A DNA stretch of 64,000 nt from Streptomyces sp. NRRL F-525 (lineage in GTDB: Bacteria > Actinomycetota > Actinomycetes > Streptomycetales > Streptomycetaceae), in assembly GCF_000716605.1 (NCBI RefSeq), contig NZ_JNXE01000004.1, forward strand, positions 1-64,000, written 5' to 3'. The notes beneath the pieces were generated by a model. The model did no database searches and was not told where the DNA came from. It saw only the letters and a list, made by a program, of their open reading frames with translations. Positions 7,368 through 15,546 of this stretch are shown here, one piece after another. How positions within the stretch are numbered: position 1 is the stretch's first letter; each line of letters opens with the position of its first letter. A program made the translations under genes and the position numbers.

Positions 7368-9125
7368 TCACTTGTCCGGTCGTGAAAGGGCGTTGCCGGT
7401 GGCGGCCTTGCGCGGTCGCGGGGTCCTGGCCGTGGGGCCGGTGCCGGCGCCGCGCAGCAGGGAGGCGATCGCGGCGAGGAACGCGAGGGTGGCGCCGAAG
7501 GCGAACACGATGACCAGGCCCGAGTGGAAGGGCCCGGATATCAGGCTCGGGAAGAACTCGCTGCCGGTCAGGGTGTGTTGCTGCGCCGCCGTCAGATGGG
7601 GCAGCACTCCGCTGGGCTGGAGCAGATGCTGGATCGGGTTGACGCCCAGCTGCGCCGCGAACAGGGACGAGACCGGGGGCAGCCCGCCGACCTGCGCGGC
7701 CAAGTGGGCCGGTACGCCCTGCTGTTGAAGCCCTGCGGTGAGGGTGCCCGGGAGGCTCCTGGCCAGCCCGGCGATCATCAGGGAGAAGAAGACGCCGATG
7801 GAGACGGCGGTGCCGGAGTTCTGGAAGGTGGCGCGCATGCCGGAGGCGACACCGCGCAGCCCCGCGGGCACACTGCCCATGATCGAGGAGGAGTTGGGGG
7901 AGGCGAACATCCCGCTGGCTATCCCGTTGAGCGCGATCAGCAGCGCGAAGATCCAGTAACTGAAGTCGATCGGCAGGCACATCAGGCCCAGGAAGCTCGC
8001 GCCGAACAGCGCCGCGCCGCCGGTGGCCAGCCCCCGCGAACCGAGCCGGTCCGACAGATACCCGGAGACCGGGCCGGCCGCGAGGAAGCCCGCTGTCAGC
8101 GGGAGCATGAAGATGCCGGCCCACAGCGGGGTGTCGCCGTAGTCGTAGCCGTGCAGCGGGAGCCAGATGCCCTGCAGCCAGATGATCAGCACGAACTGCA
8201 TCCCGCCCCGGCCGATCGAGATGGCCAGGCCCGCCAAGTTGCCGAAGGTGAAGGCCCGTTGGCGGAAGAGGCTCAGCTGGATCATCGGCGCGGAGACGCG
8301 TCTCTCGATGACGACGAACGCCGCCAGGAGGAGCAGTCCGCCGGCGATCAGGGCGTCGACCAGGGGGTTGGTCCAGCCCATGGTGTGCCCGTCGTAGGGC
8401 TGGAGGCCGGCGGTGACCGCTATCAGGGTGGCGCTGAGGCCCACGGCGAAGGTGATGTTGCCCCACCAGTCGATGCGGCCGCCGTCGCGCTTGGCGGTCT
8501 CGCGCAGGGTGCGGTAGGCCCACACGGTGAAGAACACCCCGATGGGCACGTTGACCCAGAACACCGCCCGCCAGTCCCAGGCCGACAGCAGACCGCCGGC
8601 GACCAGACCGATGAACATGCCCCCCAGGGCGGCGACTTGATTGATGCCCAGGGCGAAGCCGCGCTGTTCCTCGGGGAACGCGTCGGTCAGGATCGCGGCC
8701 GAGTTCGCGGTCAGCATCGAGCCGCCGACGGCCTGAAGCAGCCGCCAGCCGATCAGCCACATCGCTCCGTGACCGCCGTCGAAGGGGTCGAAGGACAGCA
8801 GGACCGAGGCGACGGTGAAGACCGCGAACCCGGAGTTGTAGATCCGGACCCGGCCGTACATGTCGCCGAGCCGCCCCACCGTGACCACCAACACGGCCTG
8901 GACCAGCCGGTATCCCATGATCATCCACAACAGATACGCGATGTTGCCCGGTGCGAGCGGGTCGAGGTGGATGCCCCGGAAGATCGCAGGCAGGGCGATC
9001 AGCACGATGGAGCCGTCCAGCGCGGACATGAAGACCGCGGCGGTCGTGTTCGTCAGCGCGGTCCACTTGTACCGGTCGTCGGCGGTCGGGTGGCGCGGGG
9101 CGCGCGTCTTGGAAGGGTCTGTCAT
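7368..9125 (-). CDS. MFS drug transporter, DHA2 (14-helix) family
   Basis: A 585-aa membrane protein with many hydrophobic helices, matching the 14-helix proton-driven multidrug exporters. Motif A appears as GRLGDMYGRVR after helix 2, and the helix-5 region includes GPSS-like glycine-rich sequence (VAALGGMFIGLVAGG). An extra loop of about 90 residues lies near the C-terminus between the last two helices, with LTAGLQQQGVPAHLAAQVGG at its start. It lies 29 bases after a MarR gene and is probably under its control, exporting a hydrophobic toxicant or secondary metabolite. Confidence 0.9.
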   Translation of the reverse strand: MTDPSKTRAPRHPTADDRYKWTALTNTTAAVFMSALDGSIVLIALPAIFRGIHLDPLAPGNIAYLLWMIMGYRLVQAVLVVTVGRLGDMYGRVRIYNSGFAVFTVASVLLSFDPFDGGHGAMWLIGWRLLQAVGGSMLTANSAAILTDAFPEEQRGFALGINQVAALGGMFIGLVAGGLLSAWDWRAVFWVNVPIGVFFTVWAYRTLRETAKRDGGRIDWWGNITFAVGLSATLIAVTAGLQPYDGHTMGWTNPLVDALIAGGLLLLAAFVVIERRVSAPMIQLSLFRQRAFTFGNLAGLAISIGRGGMQFVLIIWLQGIWLPLHGYDYGDTPLWAGIFMLPLTAGFLAAGPVSGYLSDRLGSRGLATGGAALFGASFLGLMCLPIDFSYWIFALLIALNGIASGMFASPNSSSIMGSVPAGLRGVASGMRATFQNSGTAVSIGVFFSLMIAGLARSLPGTLTAGLQQQGVPAHLAAQVGGLPPVSSLFAAQLGVNPIQHLLQPSGVLPHLTAAQQHTLTGSEFFPSLISGPFHSGLVIVFAFGATLAFLAAIASLLRGAGTGPTARTPRPRKAATGNALSRPDK

Positions 9126-9154
9126 CGGTCAGCTTCCTCCTGGCTCCGTCGCCG

Positions 9155-9595
9155 TCAGATGTTCTGGGCCAGGCGCTCCAACAGCGGTGCCGCCGCCGCG
9201 AGTTGCTCCAGCTCTTTCGGGGTGAACGCCCCGCCGGTCAGGGCCCGGGCGAGGAGTTCGACCCGCCCGTTGCGCTTGTCCTTCAGCGCCTGCCGGCCCG
9301 CGTCGGTCACCGTCAGCACCACACGCCGGCCGTCCTCCGGATCGGGACGGCGCTCGACCAGGCCACGGGTCCGCAGCGCGTTGAGCGTCGCCCCCATGGC
9401 CTGCGCGGTGATCTGCGCCTCGCGGGCCAGCGCGGACGAGGTGGTGGGGCCCGCGCGATCCAGCCGCGACAGGGCACTCCGCTCGGGCATCGTCAGCCCG
9501 CCCTCGACCGGCACTTGCCGGGCCCGGCGCACGAGCACACCGATACCCGCCAGCAGGGCTGAGGCGACCGCCTCGGGGTCCAGGTCGTCGTTCAT
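9155..9595 (-). CDS. MarR-family transcriptional regulator
   Basis: A 146-aa winged-helix regulator. The recognition region is TTSSALAREAQITAQAMGATLNAL, and the wing is RRPDPEDGRRVVLTVTDAGRQAL, with the DGR turn typical of MarR proteins. First gene of the unit MarR-MFS-isochorismatase-PEBP, all on the minus strand. A symmetrical site just before its start suggests autorepression relieved by a ligand that the MFS pump exports (inference). Confidence 0.9.
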   Translation of the reverse strand: MNDDLDPEAVASALLAGIGVLVRRARQVPVEGGLTMPERSALSRLDRAGPTTSSALAREAQITAQAMGATLNALRTRGLVERRPDPEDGRRVVLTVTDAGRQALKDKRNGRVELLARALTGGAFTPKELEQLAAAAPLLERLAQNI

Positions 9596-9598
9596 AAG

Positions 9599-9626
9599 CT
9601 AAGGCTACTTTATCAACCTGCCTTAG
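9599..9626. promoter_or_regulatory. Candidate MarR operator (inverted repeat)
   Basis: CTAAGGC (9599-9605) and GCCTTAG (9620-9626) form a perfect 7-bp inverted repeat with a 14-base AT-rich spacer containing TTTATCAA. It begins four bases upstream of the MarR start codon. Spacing and size fit a dimeric winged-helix repressor overlapping the promoter of its own operon. Confidence 0.55.
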
Positions 9627-9705
9627 TGAATTCGCGGTGTCGCGGCGCCCGGGGGAGGGGGCGCGATGCTGTACGACGCCGCGAACGGGCGCGCATCCAG
9701 TGGGG

Positions 9706-10245
9706 CTACTTGACCAGCCGGAAGGCGGGGTGTCCGACCCAGGCCCGCAGGAACTCCGCCGACCCCAGTGCTATCTGGTCGTCGTCCACGATCCCCAGGA
9801 CCCCCGGAAGGCCGGCAACGAACGACGCCTGCCCGTCCAGCAGTTCGGCGTTGGCCACGCCCCCGATGACGTCCATGACGGCGGCGGTCAGCAGGGCCGT
9901 GGCCACGTGGTCGATCTCGCCGTTGCGGCCGGCGCTGACATTGACGGCGTGGGTCGGCCGGAAGCCGAGGAGGGCCTCCACCTCGGGCTCGTCCGCGTGC
10001 TCGGCCTCGAAGGTGGTCTCGTCGCCGGCACCCGGCCCCATCAGGTAGACCAGGAAGGGCCGGCGCCGGTCCTCCGCTCGCTTGTCTTCGATGCCTAGCC
10101 GTTCTGTGTGCACTTCGATGTCGAAGAACCCGGGTCGCTCCTCGTCGAAGCGGGACGAGAGCCCGATCAGCAGTGCTCGGAACTCCCGCAACGCACCCTG
10201 GGAGAGCGGCTTCGCCAACTCGATCACCAACGTTGGACCGGGCAT
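9706..10245 (-). CDS. Hypothetical protein, possibly DUF6368-like
   Basis: A 179-aa soluble acidic protein. The C-terminal FLRAWVGHPAFRLVK and the layout (beta-rich start MPGPTLVIEL, central FRPTHAVNVSAGRNGEIDH) resemble a streptomycete family I recall as DUF6368, but this is from memory and uncertain. No catalytic motif, signal peptide or membrane helix is seen. It stands alone between the MarR unit and the insertion sequence, and its start codon is only 29 bases from the left repeat of the element. Confidence 0.6.
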   Translation of the reverse strand: MPGPTLVIELAKPLSQGALREFRALLIGLSSRFDEERPGFFDIEVHTERLGIEDKRAEDRRRPFLVYLMGPGAGDETTFEAEHADEPEVEALLGFRPTHAVNVSAGRNGEIDHVATALLTAAVMDVIGGVANAELLDGQASFVAGLPGVLGIVDDDQIALGSAEFLRAWVGHPAFRLVK

Positions 10246-10273
10246 GCTGGGGATCCTAGTACTCCAGCAGCGG

Positions 10274-10354
10274 TTCGCTATCTGGCCTGGTCAGAGGCAT
10301 CGTCGGGAGTGTAGTTGGCCGTTGGCATGTCAGGGGCGGTCTTTCCGGACCGCC
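10274..10354 (+). repeat. Left long terminal inverted repeat of the IS
   Basis: These 81 bases are an exact reverse complement of 11592-11672. The inner part overlaps the last codons of the transposase gene and contains a hairpin (GGCGGTC, 6-base loop, GACCGCC at 10335-10354). Similarity continues weakly and imperfectly a few bases beyond the outer edge. Confidence 0.85.
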
Positions 10355-11535
10355 GCCAGTTGCCAGGAGCCGGCGGACTTCTGCCACGGTGAGCGAAACC
10401 ATGGTGGAACCGTTTCTGCATCCCCCTTTGCCGCCGTAGCCGCGAGAAAGGCATGCGCGAGCATGGCCAGGGTGATGTGCCTCATCCAGCCGACGTAGCG
10501 GCGGACTTCGTACTGGTCCAGGCCGCACTCGTTCTTCGCGGCCTGGAAGCATTCCTCGATCGCCCAGCGGCGTCCGGCAACGCGCACGAGCCGGTCGATG
10601 TCGGTGCCCACCGGCGCGTATGCGAGGTAGTAGGCGATCTGATCGGGTCTGGTGATGCTGCGCCGGGCCAGTGCCCATCGGTGATGGGTGGGCCGCTCAC
10701 CGTCGAAGTCCTCGATCACCGGGAGCTGGATGGCCGCCCAGTCATAGACGCGCGGGCCCTTGGCGCCGTCGCCGCACGAACGTGGCTCCCATGCCTCATC
10801 CGGAGCCTGACCGAAGAGGTAGTCGATCCGGCCGAAGCGGGGCACCGGCTGGGACTACGGGACGGCAAGCACGTAGCCGACCGCGGCTTCTTCCAGCATC
10901 CGGCGAAAACGCCACTCCTGGCCGTAGGCGGCATCCGCGGTCACCCAGGCGATCGGCAGCGGCGAGGCGAGTGCGCGCAGCACCATGGCCCTGGCCAGTT
11001 CTGGTTTGGTGGCGAAGCCCCTCTCATCAGGAATTTTGGCGGCGCGGCAGCGTTCGCGGTCGTCCGTCCAGGACTTGGGCAGATACAACTCGCGGTCCAC
11101 CAGGGCGCGTGCGCGGGTGGTGGCGTAGGCGGCGAAGACGCCGATCTGGCAGTTCTCGGTGCGGCCGGCGGTGCCGGAGTACTGGCGCTGCACGCCCGCG
11201 GAGGTGGTGCCCTTCTTGATGAAGCCGGTGTCGTCGAGGATGAGGACTCCGTCGGCCTCGCCGAGTTTTTCGGCGACGTATGTCTGCAGATCGTCGCGGA
11301 CGTCGTCGACGTTCCAGGTGACTCCGTTCAGTAGCCGTTGCAGACCGTCGGGGGTGCGGTGGCCTGCGTGTTCGGCAAGTTGCCAGCCGTTTTTGCGGCC
11401 GACTGGGCCGAGCAGGGCGCGGACGTAGTCACGCATGCGCCGCCGCAGGTCGGCCCGGCCGAAACGGTGGCCGATGCGCAAGAAGAGGTCGTCGAGTTCA
11501 CGGTCCCAGGCCGCGTCGGCAAGGTCGTCGATCAC
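10330..11535 (-). pseudogene. IS701-family DDE transposase, interrupted by an in-frame amber codon
   Basis: The combined frame would encode about 401 aa. The N-terminal 226 codons include ILDDTGFIKKGTTSAGVQRQYSG-type sequence, with the first catalytic Asp in LDDTG, and WVTADAAYGQ with the second. The frame then meets TAG at 10857-10855, in a stretch reading GYVLAVP-stop-SQPVPRFGRIDY. The same frame continues open to 10330 with RRWAIEECFQAAKNECGLDQYEVRRY, which contains the catalytic Glu region. Related transposases have Lys at this point (YVLAVPKSQ), so one AAG-to-TAG change explains the break. A GTG at 10845 could start a separate C-terminal fragment, but it would lack the first Asp residues. 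Not expected to be active unless the amber codon is suppressed. Confidence 0.87.
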
Positions 11536-11591
11536 GCGGGAAGGCTGCCCTCATCACCGCGCAGACAGCTCTCGATGTCATTCGTTGGAGG

Positions 11592-11672
11592 GGCGGTCCG
11601 GAAAGACCGCCCCTGACATGCCAACGGCCAACTACACTCCCGACGATGCCTCTGACCAGGCCAGATAGCGAA
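11592..11672 (-). repeat. Right long terminal inverted repeat of the IS
   Basis: Exact reverse complement of 10274-10354. It lies between the transposase start and the truncated membrane gene. A 9-bp hairpin (GGGGCGGTC at 11590-11598 with GACCGCCCC at 11605-11613, loop of six) straddles its inner edge and could stop transcription entering the element from outside. Confidence 0.85.
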
Positions 11673-11955
11673 GCGCCGCGAGGACCGCTCCGGGGCCCGC
11701 GGTCAGTACGTCGAACCAGGCGTCGACCGTCAGGAGAACGGCGGTGGCCGGGGCCACGGCGACCCGTCGCCGGTCGGAGCGGGCCAGTAACAGGCCCGTG
11801 CCGACAAGGCCTATCGCCTCCATCGTGTCCAGGCCGACCCACGCGACGGGGTAGGCGCCGGCCACCCGCGCCAACACGAAGATCCAGGGAATCAGGGCCA
11901 GTCCGGCGGCCGTGAGCACACGGGCGGACCAGGTCCAGCAGGGTGTCGTTGTCAT
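11673..11955 (-). pseudogene. Membrane protein gene truncated at the IS boundary
   Basis: The first 94 codons from ATG 11955 encode a membrane protein with about three helices (VLTAAGLALIPWIFVLAR, AIGLVGTGLLLARS, VAPATAVLLTVDAWFDVLTA). DAWFDVLTA is a stretch I recognise from small four-helix actinobacterial membrane proteins of unknown function. After AAL the frame runs into the repeat of the insertion sequence and ends 13 codons later, so the last helix is missing. The missing 3' end is not on the other side of the element, which points to a deletion or rearrangement rather than a clean insertion. Confidence 0.75.
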
Positions 11956-12088
11956 GCGGACAAGGCTTCTCGGGATGAACTCCCAGGTCAGTAGCGTGGA
12001 TTTCCGACCTGGGGGTGGTGCTGGGTACAGCCCGAAGCGGAAGCCAGCTGCATGGTCCGCAGGAACGCGCGCGTTCTACGGTGTGCTC

Positions 12089-13351
12089 ATGGGCCTTCTC
12101 ACCGCGCTGCGCGGCGCGTTCGCACGCGTGGGCCGCGCGACGGTCTTCAACCTCGCCGGCGTACCGCTGCAGTTGCTGCCACTCGTGCTGATGACGGAAC
12201 CGTGGCTGTTCATCCGTGACCCCAATGGTGTGCTGGAGATCCAACTGGCCGTCTACGCACCGCTGTTGGTGATCGTCTATGCCGCCGGGGCGCTGACCGC
12301 CGTCCAGCGCCGCAGGTTCGCCTCGCTGGCGGGGGTCGACATACCGCGGCTCCCCGTCGCGCAGCGCAGGCCCACGCTCCGTCGAGCGGTGAACTGGCTG
12401 CTCGCCGGGGCGACTTGGCGACAGGTCACCTATCACCTGCTGGTCGGACCGTCGATGTTGTGCGGGACGGCCGTCACCGCCGCGCTGTGGGGCTGGGGCG
12501 CCTTCGCGGGGACCGCCCTGGTGTGGATGTGGGGTCTGCCGCCGGAGCACCAGCTGAAGTTTCTGGAGACTTCCACGGAGGCGGTGTACATCAACGTGTC
12601 CGGAATCGCTGCCCTGTTGATCGCTGCCTGGCTCACCCCCGTCCTCGTCCGCCTCGACACCCGCGCTGCCGTGGCCCTGTTGGGCCCCAGCCGAACCGAG
12701 CAGCTCACGCGCCGAGTTGAAGACCTCACCGAGAGCCGGGCCGGAGCGGTGGATGCCGCCGACGCCGAACGCAGGCGCATAGAACGGGACTTGCACGACG
12801 GAGCACAACAGCGTCTGGTCTCCCTCGCCGTGAACCTCGGCATCGCCAGAGCCACACTCACCGACCTGCCCGACGAGGCCAGGCAGGTCATCGACCAGGC
12901 CCACCGGGAGGCGAAGGAGGCGATCGACGAGCTGAACAACCTGGTGCGCGGCCTGCACCCGGCCGTCCTGGACGACCGGGGACTGGACGCCGCCCTGTCC
13001 GGCATCGCCGCGCGCGGCCCGCTCCCGGTGCGACTGCGCGTCGACGTGCCCCGGCGGCTCGCCCCGACCGTCGAGGCGGTCGCCTACTTCACCGTCTCCG
13101 AAGCCCTGGCCAACATCACCAAGCACGCCCCCGAGGCCTCCCGGGCGGACGTCACCGTCGGGATCCGCGACGGTAGGCTCCGGGTCACCGTCGCCGACGA
13201 CGGTCCCGGCGGTGCCGACCCCGCGCACGGCTCCGGCCTGGCCGGACTCGCCCGCCGGGCGGCCTCCGTGGACGGCGTTTTCTCGATCAGCAGCCCCGCC
13301 GGAGGCCCGACCGTCATCACCGTGGAGTTGCCGTGCGCCGTCTCGCCGTGA
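12089..13351 (+). CDS. Two-component sensor histidine kinase, NarL-type (HisKA_3)
   Basis: A 420-aa membrane sensor kinase. The N-terminal half has about four membrane helices (for example VFNLAGVPLQLLPLVLM and VYAPLLVIVYAAGALTAV). The dimerisation and phospho-acceptor segment ERRRIERDLHDGAQQRLVSL carries the phosphorylated His. The ATPase domain contains EALANITKHA (N box), VADDGPGG (D box) and GSGLAGLARRA (G box). ATG at 12089 is chosen because the first helix follows shortly; an in-frame GTG lies two codons earlier. It overlaps the response regulator gene by 19 bases. The signal is unknown. Confidence 0.9.
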   Translation: MGLLTALRGAFARVGRATVFNLAGVPLQLLPLVLMTEPWLFIRDPNGVLEIQLAVYAPLLVIVYAAGALTAVQRRRFASLAGVDIPRLPVAQRRPTLRRAVNWLLAGATWRQVTYHLLVGPSMLCGTAVTAALWGWGAFAGTALVWMWGLPPEHQLKFLETSTEAVYINVSGIAALLIAAWLTPVLVRLDTRAAVALLGPSRTEQLTRRVEDLTESRAGAVDAADAERRRIERDLHDGAQQRLVSLAVNLGIARATLTDLPDEARQVIDQAHREAKEAIDELNNLVRGLHPAVLDDRGLDAALSGIAARGPLPVRLRVDVPRRLAPTVEAVAYFTVSEALANITKHAPEASRADVTVGIRDGRLRVTVADDGPGGADPAHGSGLAGLARRAASVDGVFSISSPAGGPTVITVELPCAVSP

Positions 13352-13983
13352 TCGCCGAGGACTCGGTCCTGCTCAGGATCGGCCTGGTCAAGGTGGTGGA
13401 GATGGCCGGCTACGAGGTCGCCGCCGAAGCCGGTGACGCCGACGCCCTCCTCGCCGCCGTCGCCGAACACCGCCCCGCCATAGCCGTCGTGGACGTCCGC
13501 ATGCCACCCGCCCAGTCCGACGAGGGGGTGCGCGCGGCCCTGGTCATCCGCCGCGAGTGGCCGGCGACAGCGGTCCTGCTGCTCTCCCAGTACGTCGAAG
13601 AGCGGTACGCCGCCGACCTGTTGACGGCGAACACCGGCGGCGTCGGCTACCTGCTCAAGCAACGCGTCGCCGACGTCGAGGACTTCATCGACGCCCTCCG
13701 CCGCGTCGAGGCGGGCGGCACCGTCCTGGACCCCGAGGTCGTGGCCCAGCTTCTCCTACGGCGGTCCAGTGGCCCACTGGACCGACTGACCCCACGCGAG
13801 CACGAGGTACTGGCCCTGATGGCCGAGGGACGCTCCAACTCCGGCATCGCCCGCCAACTCGTCGTCAGCGACAGCGCGGTGGCCAAGCACATCAACAGCA
13901 TCTTCACGAAGCTGGATCTGCCGTCGGTCGACAGCGACCATCGCCGGGTGCTGGCGGTACTGCGGTTCCTGAGCGCCGGGTGA
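13333..13983 (+). CDS. Response regulator, NarL/LuxR type
   Basis: A 216-aa DNA-binding response regulator paired with the upstream kinase. The receiver domain has the acidic pair AED near residue 9, phospho-acceptor Asp54 in VVDVRMPP and Lys in YLLKQR. The C-terminal LuxR helix-turn-helix reads LTPREHEVLALMAEGRSNSGIARQL and SDSAVAKHINSIFTKL. The start is GTG at 13333 inside the kinase gene, so the two are translationally coupled. The target is not evident; an MFS gene lies 271 bases downstream. Confidence 0.92.
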   Translation: MRRLAVIAEDSVLLRIGLVKVVEMAGYEVAAEAGDADALLAAVAEHRPAIAVVDVRMPPAQSDEGVRAALVIRREWPATAVLLLSQYVEERYAADLLTANTGGVGYLLKQRVADVEDFIDALRRVEAGGTVLDPEVVAQLLLRRSSGPLDRLTPREHEVLALMAEGRSNSGIARQLVVSDSAVAKHINSIFTKLDLPSVDSDHRRVLAVLRFLSAG

Positions 13984-14254
13984 GCAATGCGAGGTGCGAG
14001 GGCCGCAATTGGCTTTCGCGCGAGGCCCCCAAGAGCTACTGTCCCAACCGCCAGTGACCGCCCAGTAGTTGGAGCCCAGAGATGCCCGGTCGTCCGGGCG
14101 CGCGTTGACGGCATAGGCCGAGATCGGCCCGTCATCGCGTGCCGCCCTTGATGTCGCTGCGGCACAGCGAGCCTTTCCCTCCCCGCTCGAACCGTGGGCG
14201 CGTCCTTCGCGCGCCGGGTCGCGGGTCTCGTTGTCGGCAACTCAAAGGGTTCCC

Positions 14255-15511
14255 GTGCCGTCCACTTCGAACAATGACTTCCGCTGGCTCTGGTTGGGAC
14301 AGACAGTCTCCCAACTCGGCGAACAGACAAGCCTGGTGATCCTGCCGCTCTTCGCCGTCCTCACGCTCGACATCGGTGCCGGACAGCTGGGCGTCCTGCG
14401 CGCGGTGGAGCAGGCGCCGATCCTGCTGCTCTCGCTTCTCGTCGGCGCCTGGGTGGACGGATGGCGGACACGCACCGTGATGGTGATGGCCGACGTCGGG
14501 CGGACCCTGGTGCTGGGCGCGGCCGCCGTGGCCGGATTGCTCAACTGGCTCGGCCTGCCCGCCCTGTTCGTGCTGGTCTTCGTCGCCGGGGTCCTGTCCG
14601 TGTTCTTCGACGTAGCCTACCAAGCCTCGCTCGTACGGCTGGTGACACACGATCAGCTGGTGCGGGGCAACAGCGCGTTGGAGAGCAGCCGGTCCGCCGC
14701 TCAGATCGGTGGGCCCGCCCTCGGCGGCGCGCTGGTCACCCTGCTGTCGGCGCCGATCGCCGTCGCCTCCAGCGCGTTGTTCTTCGCGCTGTCGTTCCTG
14801 TCGGTCCGGCGGATCCGCCGGACCGAGTCCGTCCCGGCGCGCGCGGAACATCCCCCTCGCGTGTGGCGGCGGATCCATGACGGGCTGCGTTTCGTCGTCG
14901 GCGACTCCTTGCTGCGGACCGTGTGTCTCGCCGCGGCCGCCTTCCAGTTCTTCTTCGCCGCGACGATGACCGTCTACCTGGTCTTTCTCCCACGGGAACT
15001 GCATCTGTCGGGCACCGCCGTGGGCCTGGCGCTCGCGGCGACCGGTCCCGGCGCGCTCGTCGGCGCGCTGCTGGCCGCCCGGCTGCCCGGCCGGTTCGGA
15101 TACGGCCGGGTGATCGTGGTCGCGGCGGCACTCGGCGACGGCGCGTTCGTGTGTGTGCCCGCGCTGCACGGTTCGTCCGCGACGACGGTCCCCGTACTTC
15201 TCGCGGTCAACTTCGTGTTCGGGATCAGCGGACAGCTGGTGAGCGTCGCGGTCATTGCCGTCCGACAGGCCGTGACGCCGCATGGGTTGCAGGGGCGTGC
15301 GGCCGCGACGATCACGTTCGCCGGCATGGGGTTGTCACCCCTGGGCTCACTGTTCGGCGGGTTCCTCGCGCAGGAGTGGGGGCTGCGCACCAGCCTCCTC
15401 GTGATGGCCGGGGGCATGGTGCTGTCCCCGCTGGTGATAGCGCTGTCCCCGCTCGCGCGCCTGGGAACGGATCTTTACGCCCTCCCAAGTGACCGACCTG
15501 GTGCCGAGTAG
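14255..15511 (+). CDS. MFS transporter (MFS_3/EntS-like exporter)
   Basis: A 418-aa protein with about 12 hydrophobic helices. It begins NDFRWLWLGQTVSQLGEQTS, typical of the enterobactin exporter-like or macrolide efflux-like MFS group, with motif A-like GAWVDGWRTRTVMV after helix 2. GTG at 14255 is preferred because AAAGGG stands five bases upstream; TTG at 14231 is a weaker alternative. The 271 bases before it hold no other gene that I can support. Function is probably efflux of a small molecule. Confidence 0.86.
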   Translation: MPSTSNNDFRWLWLGQTVSQLGEQTSLVILPLFAVLTLDIGAGQLGVLRAVEQAPILLLSLLVGAWVDGWRTRTVMVMADVGRTLVLGAAAVAGLLNWLGLPALFVLVFVAGVLSVFFDVAYQASLVRLVTHDQLVRGNSALESSRSAAQIGGPALGGALVTLLSAPIAVASSALFFALSFLSVRRIRRTESVPARAEHPPRVWRRIHDGLRFVVGDSLLRTVCLAAAAFQFFFAATMTVYLVFLPRELHLSGTAVGLALAATGPGALVGALLAARLPGRFGYGRVIVVAAALGDGAFVCVPALHGSSATTVPVLLAVNFVFGISGQLVSVAVIAVRQAVTPHGLQGRAAATITFAGMGLSPLGSLFGGFLAQEWGLRTSLLVMAGGMVLSPLVIALSPLARLGTDLYALPSDRPGAE

Positions 15512-15546
15512 GGAAGCGGTGGCGGGACCTTGGTTAATCTGCACGG

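Larger units (their letters stand above)
10274..11672. mobile_element. IS701-family insertion sequence (defective)
   Basis: A segment of about 1.4 kb bounded by 81-bp perfect inverted repeats and filled by a single transposase frame on the minus strand. Size and transposase type fit the IS701 family. The transposase is interrupted by an in-frame stop, so the element should not move by itself. No matching target duplication is visible: the left flank ends AGCAGCGG and the right flank begins GCGCCGCG. Confidence 0.82.

Noticed and set aside
10330..10845. Separate small gene starting at GTG 10845
   Set aside because: It is in the same frame as the transposase after an amber codon and carries its C-terminal catalytic region, so it is treated as the remainder of a broken gene.
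13984..14254. Possible small gene or RNA between the response regulator and MFS genes
   Set aside because: The 271 bases contain no frame with a good ribosome site and no convincing hairpin. Nothing is called here.
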